Of a stretch of 6,728 bases of DNA, positions 1 through 5,944 are shown piece by piece. Under the pieces are notes generated by a model. That model was not told where the DNA came from, did no database searches, and saw only the letters and a list, made by a program, of their open reading frames with translations. How positions within the stretch are numbered: the first letter of the stretch is position 1; every line of letters begins with the position of its first letter. The position numbers were made by a program, and so were the translations under genes. The DNA lies in the NCBI GenBank assembly GCA_025363575.1, contig JANYDM010000205.1:1-6728 (forward strand). The letters are read 5' to 3'. The stretch is from Betaproteobacteria bacterium (lineage in GTDB: Bacteria > Pseudomonadota > Gammaproteobacteria > Burkholderiales > SG8-41).

Positions 1-1537
1 GCGCGGCCTTCTTCAGTTCCACTACATTGTTCACGACAAAACCGTTGCCGCCGTACGCTTCGGCCAGCATTACGTAATCCGGGCTGCCCATGGTGACGCC
101 GGTTTCGGGCAGTTTCATGCGCTCCTGCTTCAGTTTGATCAGCGACAAGGTATCGTCGCGAAATACCACCAGCGTCAACGCGAGCTTGTGCTGAGCGAGC
201 AGCGCCATTTCGCCGATCACCATATCGAGCCCCGCCTCGCCCATCATCGCGAGCACCGGGCGCTTGGGGAACAGCATTTTCGCGGCAATCGCCGCCGGCA
301 GCGCATAGCCCATGGTGCCGAGCCCGTTCGATTGCAGGAGCCGCCGCGGTTCGAATGACTGCCACACGTGGTTGATCAGGATGCGGTGCGACCCGGTGTC
401 TATGGTCGCAATGGTATCCCGCGGAAAAACTTCGCGCAGCGCGAGCGCGACCTGGTACGGGCCGAGGCCTTTGATCGGGTTGCTTGCGATCGCGTGCTGC
501 ACGGTGCGGCGATAACGGTCGAGGTCCGCATCCAGCCAGCGCGAAGGCGCGCGCTTGGGCGCGGCCTGGGTCAGCGTATGCAGGCATCCGGCTATGCTGC
601 CCGCGTATTCGTAAGTGCTGCGAAACACATGGTGGGTATTGGGCACGAGATCTATATTGACCGTAGATTTCTTTTCGTCCCACGGCGCCATCCAGTCGGC
701 GCGCAGCTCGACGGGATCGAACCCCACCGTCAGGACGAGATCCGCTTCGCGCACGTGCGCCATCTGTATTTTGTCGACAACGGGACTCAGGCCCGTGGCA
801 CCTACGCATAGCGCGTGGTCTTCCGGCACGACACCTTTCGCCTTATACGTTGTGATGAAAGGCACGCGCCATGCCTCGATGAAACGCTTGAACTCGCGTT
901 CGGCGCCATCGAGCTGCACGCCGACTCCGACCAGAGCGATCGGCCGCCGCGCTTTCTTGAGTAAGGCTTCTATAGGCGCGCGGTCTTCACGGCGCGGTAA
1001 TGTGCGCACGGTGACCGGCGCAAACCGGCGCGCCTCCGGCTGCTCAACGCCGGCGACGTCGGTGGGCACGTTGAAGTGCACCGGCCCCGGCATCGGTTGA
1101 CGCGCGATTGCGAGACCTTTGCGCACCTGATCGAACGCGTTTTTGGCCGCTATCGTCGTCGTCCATTTGACCAGGGGACGCAGCAGCGATTCCTGGTCGA
1201 GTATCTGGTGCGTGTACAGGGACTTGAGGCTGGTGGCTATTTCGCCCGTCAGCACGACGACGGCCGAACGGTCGAGCAGCGCCTGCGCCACGGCCGTGGT
1301 GGTATTCGTGATGCCCGGCCCGAGTGTTGCGACGAGCACCCCGGGCTTGCCTGTGAGCTGATATGTCGCGTCGGCCATGATGCCGGCGCCCAGTTCCTGC
1401 TTCGTGAGCACAAATTTAATGCCGGCTTTGCGGAATGCTTCGAGCAATTCGAGGACTTCGCCGCCGGGAATGCCAAAAGCGTAACGGACGCCATCTTCAT
1501 ACAATGCGTTGGCGATGATGTCTGCGGTCTTGGGCAC
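1..1537 (-). CDS. Thiamine-diphosphate-dependent enzyme, acetolactate synthase/2-oxoacid decarboxylase superfamily (3' end off window)
   Basis: Seen: an open minus-strand frame from a GTG at 1537 to the window edge, giving 512 residues without a stop; the C-terminal end is missing. The N-terminal PYR domain (about 1-165) has FGIPGGEV at 21-28, the cofactor-activating glutamate E48 in a KQELGAG motif, and TLGPGITN at 71-78. A central domain follows (about 185-325, with ALVGVGVQL at 201-209), then the ThDP-binding PP domain from about 360 (GLGTMGYALPAA at 406-417). Known: this fold carries acetolactate synthases, benzoylformate, oxalyl-CoA and sulfopyruvate decarboxylases and relatives, which cleave or join 2-oxoacids in the cytoplasm with ThDP and Mg2+. 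Odd: the metal motif GDG is replaced by G433-E434-A435; D461 sits where Asn or Asp normally binds the metal. The GTG start has AAGGAG 9 nt upstream. Substrate cannot be assigned; a true biosynthetic acetolactate synthase is less likely given the motif and the absence of an adjacent small-subunit gene within the window. Confidence 0.9.
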   Translation of the reverse strand, partial: MPKTADIIANALYEDGVRYAFGIPGGEVLELLEAFRKAGIKFVLTKQELGAGIMADATYQLTGKPGVLVATLGPGITNTTTAVAQALLDRSAVVVLTGEIATSLKSLYTHQILDQESLLRPLVKWTTTIAAKNAFDQVRKGLAIARQPMPGPVHFNVPTDVAGVEQPEARRFAPVTVRTLPRREDRAPIEALLKKARRPIALVGVGVQLDGAEREFKRFIEAWRVPFITTYKAKGVVPEDHALCVGATGLSPVVDKIQMAHVREADLVLTVGFDPVELRADWMAPWDEKKSTVNIDLVPNTHHVFRSTYEYAGSIAGCLHTLTQAAPKRAPSRWLDADLDRYRRTVQHAIASNPIKGLGPYQVALALREVFPRDTIATIDTGSHRILINHVWQSFEPRRLLQSNGLGTMGYALPAAIAAKMLFPKRPVLAMMGEAGLDMVIGEMALLAQHKLALTLVVFRDDTLSLIKLKQERMKLPETGVTMGSPDYVMLAEAYGGNGFVVNNVVELKKAA

Positions 1538-1546
1538 TCCCCTGCG

Positions 1547-1552
1547 CTCCTT
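1547..1552 (-). promoter_or_regulatory. Ribosome binding site deciding the GTG start of the ThDP enzyme
   Basis: On the minus strand AAGGAG lies 9 nt before the GTG at 1537. The only upstream in-frame alternative I noticed, a TTG about 14 codons earlier, would place this site inside the gene. The N-terminus starting at the GTG (MPKTADIIANALYEDGV) begins where family members usually begin. Confidence 0.7.
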
Positions 1553-1620
1553 CTCTCGGCCTGCTGCGCGAACTTTCAACCGCGCCGGGCGGTCTCTTTA
1601 GGCTATCCGGGTGAGCAGCG

Positions 1621-1629
1621 ATGATAGCA
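1621..1629 (-). promoter_or_regulatory. Candidate extended -10 promoter for the leftward ThDP gene
   Basis: On the minus strand the sequence TGCTATCAT forms an extended -10 (TGn followed by TATCAT, 5 of 6 matches to TATAAT). The -35 region upstream is poor, which is tolerated for extended -10 sites. Transcription would start near 1614 and give a leader of about 77 nt before the GTG at 1537. The same nonamer pattern (TGCTATACT) occurs before the solute-binding protein gene. Prediction by eye only. Confidence 0.35.
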
Positions 1630-1632
1630 TGG

Positions 1633-1688
1633 GCGATTCGCGTTTCGTGCAGCGCCCCGCGGCAATGATGCCGCGAGCTGCGATTCGC
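1633..1688. repeat. 9-bp direct repeat GCGATTCGC flanking a hairpin
   Basis: GCGATTCGC occurs at 1633-1641 and again at 1680-1688, 47 bp start to start. Each copy is itself a near-palindrome (GCGA-T-TCGC). The pair brackets the perfect hairpin at 1658-1675 in the intergenic region between the ThDP gene and the aconitase gene. The arrangement could be a pair of operator half-sites or simply chance in GC-rich DNA; no known regulator motif is recognised. Confidence 0.5.
1658..1675 (+). promoter_or_regulatory. Perfect GC-rich hairpin in the upstream region of the aconitase gene
   Basis: CGCGGCA (1658-1664) and TGCCGCG (1669-1675) are perfect complements around the four-base loop ATGA. A further outer pairing is possible between GCAGC (1649-1653) and GCTGC (1677-1681) with an asymmetric bulge. 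The element ends 37 bases before the aconitase ATG. It is not followed by a T-run, so it is not an intrinsic terminator. It may be an operator (dyad) or an mRNA leader structure; whether it is transcribed depends on where the acn promoter lies, which I could not locate. Confidence 0.5.
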
Positions 1689-1699
1689 CGCGCTTCTTC

Positions 1700-1704
1700 A
1701 GGAG
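1700..1704 (+). promoter_or_regulatory. Ribosome binding site deciding the aconitase start
   Basis: AGGAG stands 8 nt before the ATG at 1713. The frame is open further upstream to a GTG at 1611, but those 34 extra codons have no comparable ribosome binding site. They also run through the hairpin and repeat region and encode sequence outside the normal AcnA N-terminus, so 1713 is the better start. Confidence 0.75.
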
Positions 1705-1712
1705 TGATTTGT

Positions 1713-4394
1713 ATGCGCCACCATCTTCACGAATCGCTGCGGGAATTCAGTTTCGGCGCGGGAAAGTCCGGCCAGTACTATTCGCTGCAAGCGCTGGAAC
1801 AAGCGGGCTTCGCCAAAATATCGCGCCTTCCCGTGAGCCTGCGCGTCGTGCTCGAGTCCGCGCTGCGCAATTTCGATGGCAAGAAGATTACCGCCGCGCA
1901 TCTCAAGGCCCTCGCAAACTGGCAACCCAAAGGGCCGCGCACCGAAGAGGTCCCCTTCGTCGTGGCACGCGTCCTCCTGCAGGACATGACGGGTGTACCG
2001 CTGGTCGTGGACTTTGCCGCCATGCGCGAAGCGGCCAGGGCACAAGGCAAAGATCCTGCCATCATCGAGCCGCGGGTTCCCGGGCATCTGATCATGGACC
2101 ACTCGGTGCAGGTCGACAGCTACGGCAACGCAGACGCCTTGAAAAAAAACATGGCGATTGAATTCAAGCGCAACCGCGAGCGCTATCAATTCCTCAAATG
2201 GAGCGCGCAGGCGTTCGACACTTTCGAAATCATCCCGCCCGGGAACGGCATCTGCCACCAGATCAACCTCGAGCACGTATCGCAGGTGGTCTGGAGCAAC
2301 GAAGGCATGTACTACCCCGACAGCCTGGTCGGCATTGATTCACACACGCCGATGGTCAACGGACTGGGCGTGCTGGGCTGGGGCGTCGGCGGCATCGAAG
2401 CCGAAGCCTCCATGCTGGGCCAGCCGATGTACTTCCTGGAGCCGGACTGCGTCGGCGTGCATCTGACGGGGCAGCTGGCAGATGGAGTCACTGCGACCGA
2501 CCTCGTGCTGCGCATCGTGCAGCTGCTGCGCGAGAAAAAAGTCGTCGGCAAATTCGTCGAATTCTACGGCCAGGGCGCAGCGTCGCTGGCCATTCCCGAC
2601 CGCGCGACTATCGGCAACATGGCGCCCGAGTATGGCGCGACCTGCGGTTTTTTTCCCGTCGATGAAACATCGTGCGAGTTTTTGCGCATGACCGGGCGCG
2701 GCGACATCGTGCCGGCCGTCAAAGCGTATTACCGGGCGCAGGGCCTGTTCGGCATGCCGAAGCAAGGCGACATCGACTACAGCGAAGTCGTCGAACTGGA
2801 CTTGTCGTCGATCAGGCCTGCCGTAGCGGGCCCGCGCCGTCCGCAGGATCGGCTCGAGCTGGCGGAGCTCAAGGGCAAGTTCAAAGAACTCCTGGCGAAA
2901 CCTTTCACCGACGGCGGCTATGGTAAAGCGCGCGAAATGACCAGGCGCGTGACGACCAGCGAGGCGGGCATAGACGTTGGCCACGGCGATGTGTTGATAT
3001 CGGCGATCACCTCGTGCACGAACACATCCAATCCCGGCGTCATGCTGGGTGCCGGGCTGTTGGCGAAGAAGGCGGTCGAAAAAGGTCTCAAGCCGCATCC
3101 GCGCGTGAAGACTTCGCTGGGCCCGGGTTCGCTCGCGGTCACCGAGTATTTGAGAAACGCCGGGTTGCTGACTTATCTCGAGGAGCTCGGCTATTACGTC
3201 GCCGGCTACGGCTGCACGACTTGCATCGGCAACTCGGGGCCGCTCGAAACGCATATCGACGAAGCCGTGAGCAAAAACGAACTCGTCGCCGCAGCGGTGC
3301 TCTCGGGCAACCGCAACTTCGAGGCACGCATACACCAGAACATCCGCGCGAACTTCCTGATGAGCCCGCCCCTCGTCGTCGCGTTCGGCCTCGCGGGCAC
3401 GGTTGACATCGACATGACCAAAGACCCCCTCGGCACCGGGCGCGACGGCCAGCCCGTGTATCTCAAGGACCTCTGGCCGACGGCGCAGGAAGTTTCAGCC
3501 GTCATGAAATACGCCACCGATCCGGCGATGTACAAAAAACTCTTTGCGGCATTCGGCGAAGGCAATCCGATGTGGGATGAGATACCGACATCGATAGGCG
3601 CGACATACATCTGGGATCCCAAGTCGACCTACGTGCGCCACCCGCCTTATTTCGACGATTTCGGGATGACGCCCGGGAAAGTTGCCGATATCAAGGGCGC
3701 GCGCGTGCTCGGCATTTTCGGCGACTCGATCACGACTGATCACATCAGCCCGGCCGGGGGCATCAAGGCGACGTCGCCGGCCGGCAAATATCTGCAAGAG
3801 CACGGCGTGGGCATAGCCGACTTCAATACCTATGGCGCGCGCCGCGGCAACCATGAAGTGATGATGCGCGGCACCTTCGCCAATGTGCGCATCAAGAACC
3901 TGATGGTGCCCGGCACCGAAGGCGGCATCACCATCCACCACCCTGGCGGGGAGCAAATCTCGATTTACGAAGCCGCGATGCGCTACAAAAAAGATGGCGT
4001 GGCGAGCGTCGTCTTCGGCGGCGACGAGTACGGCCAGGGCTCATCGCGCGACTGGGCGGCCAAAGGCCCGCAGCTGCTCGGCGTCAAAGCCGTCATCGTG
4101 CGCAATTTCGAGCGCATCCATCGCGCCAACCTCGTGTTCATGGGCGTACTGCCGCTGCAATTCAAGGAAGGCGTGAGCGCGCAGTCGTTGAAGCTCGACG
4201 GCTCGGAAATCATCGACATCACCGGGGTCGAAGCAGGTATCACACCCATGATGGACGTGACGATGACGATTACGCGCAAAACCGGCAAAACGCAGCCCGT
4301 GCCGCTAAGGCTGCGTATCGATACTCCCATCGAGATCGATTACTACGCGCATGGCGGCATTCTGCCTTATGTACTACGCGGGCTGCTCGCCTGA
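1713..4394 (+). CDS. acnA: Aconitate hydratase, AcnA/IRP1 type [4Fe-4S] enzyme
   Basis: An 893-residue protein, close to the roughly 890 residues of bacterial AcnA. Known role: reversible isomerisation of citrate to isocitrate via cis-aconitate in the TCA and glyoxylate cycles, cytoplasmic. Seen: the three cluster-ligating cysteines C435 ([13 protein letters not shown]) and C501/C504 ([13 protein letters not shown]), the DSHT active-site motif at 209-212, the [17 protein letters not shown] block at 222-238, [10 protein letters not shown] at 306-315, and the swivel domain with [15 protein letters not shown] (669-683) and [15 protein letters not shown] (771-785), which includes the catalytic serine/arginine segment. 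All domains are present and uninterrupted. Odd: DSHTPM instead of the DSHTTM of E. coli AcnA, and [10 protein letters not shown] after the GQP, so it may be a paralogue subfamily. It is not AcnD by its N-terminus. Neighbours are divergent (ThDP enzyme) and convergent (small unknown gene), so it is probably monocistronic. A methylcitrate-pathway role cannot be excluded. Confidence 0.95.
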   Translation: MRHHLHESLREFSFGAGKSGQYYSLQALEQAGFAKISRLPVSLRVVLESALRNFDGKKITAAHLKALANWQPKGPRTEEVPFVVARVLLQDMTGVPLVVDFAAMREAARAQGKDPAIIEPRVPGHLIMDHSVQVDSYGNADALKKNMAIEFKRNRERYQFLKWSAQAFDTFEIIPPGNGICHQINLEHVSQVVWSNEGMYYPDSLVGIDSHTPMVNGLGVLGWGVGGIEAEASMLGQPMYFLEPDCVGVHLTGQLADGVTATDLVLRIVQLLREKKVVGKFVEFYGQGAASLAIPDRATIGNMAPEYGATCGFFPVDETSCEFLRMTGRGDIVPAVKAYYRAQGLFGMPKQGDIDYSEVVELDLSSIRPAVAGPRRPQDRLELAELKGKFKELLAKPFTDGGYGKAREMTRRVTTSEAGIDVGHGDVLISAITSCTNTSNPGVMLGAGLLAKKAVEKGLKPHPRVKTSLGPGSLAVTEYLRNAGLLTYLEELGYYVAGYGCTTCIGNSGPLETHIDEAVSKNELVAAAVLSGNRNFEARIHQNIRANFLMSPPLVVAFGLAGTVDIDMTKDPLGTGRDGQPVYLKDLWPTAQEVSAVMKYATDPAMYKKLFAAFGEGNPMWDEIPTSIGATYIWDPKSTYVRHPPYFDDFGMTPGKVADIKGARVLGIFGDSITTDHISPAGGIKATSPAGKYLQEHGVGIADFNTYGARRGNHEVMMRGTFANVRIKNLMVPGTEGGITIHHPGGEQISIYEAAMRYKKDGVASVVFGGDEYGQGSSRDWAAKGPQLLGVKAVIVRNFERIHRANLVFMGVLPLQFKEGVSAQSLKLDGSEIIDITGVEAGITPMMDVTMTITRKTGKTQPVPLRLRIDTPIEIDYYAHGGILPYVLRGLLA

Positions 4395-4407
4395 GACGGC
4401 CACAATT

Positions 4408-4713
4408 CTAAAGCTGGATATCGACGGAATCCGGGGCAGCAGATAGAGTCTTGCGCTGCTGGCCGCTCTTGCCTGCCTTCTCAATCTGGTTCAAGAACAA
4501 ATCACGCACCCATTCCGCGCCTCTTCGCTCGGTTTGCGCATCTGCTGCGCCGGTGGTCCGCATCGCTGCAATCAGCGACTCGAACTGAGGGTGTAATTTT
4601 TGCACGAACCGCTTGCGTGTTGCTGCCGGCAAAGCCTCCACCAGCGCCGACATGACCGCAATCATGCTCGCGACCTGCCCCGCCAAAAATGCCTCGTCAT
4701 GTTGATGCTCCAT
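4408..4713 (-). CDS. Hypothetical 101-residue protein, mostly helical
   Basis: I do not recognise this gene. From the ATG at 4713 it encodes 101 residues beginning MEHQHDEAFLAGQVASM and ending SVDIQL. There is no signal peptide or transmembrane segment, and no cysteine pairs or metal motifs. Residues about 8-50 (rich in Ala, Leu, Met) and 63-78 look helical; the C-terminus is basic then polar (KAGKSGQQRK). It is judged real because AGGAG lies 9 nt before the start, it occupies otherwise gene-free DNA, and it has its own upstream region. An in-frame ATG at 4749 would add 12 residues but has no comparable ribosome binding site. It converges on the aconitase gene with 13 bp between stops and no visible intrinsic terminator. 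Possibly a small cytosolic regulatory or adaptor protein, but that is a guess. Confidence 0.7.
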   Translation of the reverse strand: MEHQHDEAFLAGQVASMIAVMSALVEALPAATRKRFVQKLHPQFESLIAAMRTTGAADAQTERRGAEWVRDLFLNQIEKAGKSGQQRKTLSAAPDSVDIQL

Positions 4714-4722
4714 TTGTCCCCG

Positions 4723-4727
4723 CTCCT
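4723..4727 (-). promoter_or_regulatory. Ribosome binding site deciding the start of the 101-residue protein
   Basis: On the minus strand AGGAG is 9 nt upstream of the ATG at 4713. It lies inside the longer frame that would begin at 4749, so it favours the shorter product. Confidence 0.6.
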
Positions 4728-4745
4728 GTTTCCGCAATAAGACGA

Positions 4746-4755
4746 GCACAAGTGC
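4746..4755. repeat. Short palindrome GCAC-AA-GTGC
   Basis: Ten-base inverted repeat with 4-bp arms, 33 bp upstream of the start of the leftward 101-residue gene and close to a second, larger dyad. It could be an operator half of a compound site; short enough to be chance. Confidence 0.3.
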
Positions 4756-4762
4756 GCCCGAG

Positions 4763-4779
4763 TGTCTGATGGACAGACA
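4763..4779. promoter_or_regulatory. Inverted repeat TGTCTG-N5-CAGACA, candidate operator
   Basis: A perfect 6-bp dyad with a five-base spacer (ATGGA), about 50 bp upstream of the ATG of the leftward gene and about 105 bp upstream of the -10 of the rightward operon. The symmetry and size fit a dimeric transcription factor site. No regulator gene is present in the window and I do not match it to a named regulon. Confidence 0.4.
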
Positions 4780-4859
4780 GCGGCGCTTAAAGTTGCGTCG
4801 CCGCCGGTCGCAGACCCGGGGCTGCCAGCCGTTTTATTTTGCAGCGGTCGCGCGCGGCC

Positions 4860-4889
4860 TTGCTGGCAGTAATTTGCGGTTGCTATACT
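4860..4889 (+). promoter_or_regulatory. Candidate sigma-70 promoter (extended -10) for the solute-binding protein operon
   Basis: TATACT at 4884-4889 matches the -10 consensus at 5 of 6 positions and is preceded by TGC, giving an extended -10. A weak -35 (TTGCTG, 4860-4865) lies 18 bp upstream. Start of transcription would be near 4896, leaving a leader of about 23 nt that contains the GAGGAG ribosome binding site. Read by eye, not scored. Confidence 0.5.
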
Positions 4890-4905
4890 TGACCGGTTAC
4901 GCCAT

Positions 4906-4911
4906 GAGGAG
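4906..4911 (+). promoter_or_regulatory. Ribosome binding site deciding the solute-binding protein start
   Basis: GAGGAG is 7 nt before the ATG at 4919. It overlaps an earlier in-frame ATG at 4904, which lacks a good site of its own. The open frame reaching back to 4769 has no hydrophobic leader at its start, whereas the product from 4919 opens directly with a signal peptide. Confidence 0.8.
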
Positions 4912-4918
4912 AACCGGA

Positions 4919-5932
4919 ATGCCGCGAGGCCGCCTGACAACATCGTTGACGTTTGCCCTGTTGAGCGTCTTCTGCGGCGCCGCGGGCGCCGAGGTTGCGG
5001 AAGTCCGCCTCGCGCAGCAGACCAGCATGGGCTACATGCAGTTCTGCATCATGGACCGCTACAAGCTTATCGAGAAATATGCGAAGGCCGCCGGTCTCGG
5101 CGACGTCAAAGTGTTCTGGGACACGTTTAACGGGCCGAACAACATGAACGATGCGCTGCTCGCGGGACGCGTCGACTTCGTGTCCGGCGGCGTGCCGGGG
5201 CTCATCACGCTGTGGGAGAAAACCGCGGGCTCGCCGCAGGAGGTGCGCGGGGTCTCGGCCATGAGCTCACAGCCGTTTTTTCTGAATACGCGCGACGCCG
5301 GCATCAAATCGATCCGCGATTTCTCGACGAAGGACAGGATCGCCCTGCCCGCAGTCAAAGTCTCGGTGCAGGCCGTCACGCTGCAGATGGCAGCAGCCAA
5401 AGAATTCGGCGACGCCAACTTCGCGAAATTCGATGAGCTGACGGTGTCAGTCTCGCCGCCCGACGCGACCGCCGCCCTGCTTTCCGGCGCCGGCGAAATC
5501 AACAACGTGTTCAGCGTGCCGCCGTTCCAATATCAGCAACTCGAGAAGCCGGGTGTGCGCACCATGCTCAACTCGTTCGACGTCATGGGCGGGCCGCATA
5601 CGTTCACCGTGATCTGGACCAGCAAGAAATTCCGCGATGCGAATCCCAATCTGTACGGCGCGGTATTCTCCGCCCTGCAGGAAGCCACGGACATCCTGAA
5701 CAAAGACCGCCGCGCCGCTGCCCGGATCTGGGCAGAATCGACCAAGAGCAAGCTGACCGGCGAATGGCTGTACGACAAAATACTGTCGAACCCGCAGGTG
5801 CAGTACACACTGGTGCCGCAAAACACCATGAAGTACGCCGACTTCATGACCAAGGTCGGCTCGACTAAAAAGAAGCCCGCGACATGGAAGGACCTGTTCT
5901 TTCCGGAAATCCACAATGCCGCGGGCAGTTGA
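4919..5932 (+). CDS. Periplasmic solute-binding protein of the NMT1/TauA (NitT/TauT-type ABC transporter) family
   Basis: A 337-residue protein. Known role of the family: captures a small organic solute (sulfonates, nitrile or pyrimidine precursors, aromatic acids and others) in the periplasm and delivers it to an ABC permease. Seen: a Sec signal peptide with basic start (MPRGR), hydrophobic core (LTTSLTFALLSVFCG) and probable cleavage after A24 (AGA/EV). Cys19 is not in a proper lipobox, so a lipoprotein is unlikely. The mature domain has the type-II binding-protein layout: first strand EVRLAQQTSMGYMQF, NDALLAGRVDFVSGGVPG at 77-94, the SIRDFSTKDRIALPAVKVS lobe at 131-149, and FDVMGGPHTFTVIWTSKKF at 220-238. 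It is followed after 12 bp by an FAD-dependent hydroxyacid dehydrogenase, so the two are probably cotranscribed. No permease or ATPase gene is in the window. The ligand cannot be deduced; a 2-hydroxyacid or aromatic acid is an inference from the neighbour. Confidence 0.88.
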   Translation: MPRGRLTTSLTFALLSVFCGAAGAEVAEVRLAQQTSMGYMQFCIMDRYKLIEKYAKAAGLGDVKVFWDTFNGPNNMNDALLAGRVDFVSGGVPGLITLWEKTAGSPQEVRGVSAMSSQPFFLNTRDAGIKSIRDFSTKDRIALPAVKVSVQAVTLQMAAAKEFGDANFAKFDELTVSVSPPDATAALLSGAGEINNVFSVPPFQYQQLEKPGVRTMLNSFDVMGGPHTFTVIWTSKKFRDANPNLYGAVFSALQEATDILNKDRRAAARIWAESTKSKLTGEWLYDKILSNPQVQYTLVPQNTMKYADFMTKVGSTKKKPATWKDLFFPEIHNAAGS

Positions 5933-5944
5933 CTCAGGATCACC

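Noticed and set aside
312..1624. Several open plus-strand frames (for example 368-811, 615-1100, 1076-1624)
   Set aside because: They lie antisense to the ThDP enzyme, whose minus-strand translation carries clear family motifs throughout; the plus-strand products are Arg/Ala-rich shadows of GC-rich coding DNA.
1611..1712. N-terminal extension of aconitase starting at GTG 1611
   Set aside because: The additional 34 codons cross the hairpin and repeats and lack a good ribosome binding site, while AGGAG sits 8 nt before the ATG at 1713, where normal AcnA proteins begin.
2142..2149. Run of eight A residues in the aconitase gene as a possible programmed frameshift site
   Set aside because: The zero frame is canonical aconitase on both sides ([10 protein letters not shown]) and no meaningful alternative product follows, so it is just Lys-Lys-Asn codons.
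2340..3335. A 331-codon minus-strand open frame inside the aconitase gene
   Set aside because: It is fully antisense to an intact, motif-rich aconitase; long antisense frames are common in high-GC genes and this one shows no recognisable domain.
4395..4407. Bidirectional terminator between the convergent aconitase and small gene
   Set aside because: The 13-bp gap has no inverted repeat and no T-run; any termination signal must lie inside the opposing gene or depend on Rho.
4820..4840. GGCT-GCC-AGCC followed by GTTTTATTTT as an intrinsic terminator
   Set aside because: The stem is only 4 bp with a 3-base loop and no plus-strand gene ends just upstream, so a terminator function is unlikely.
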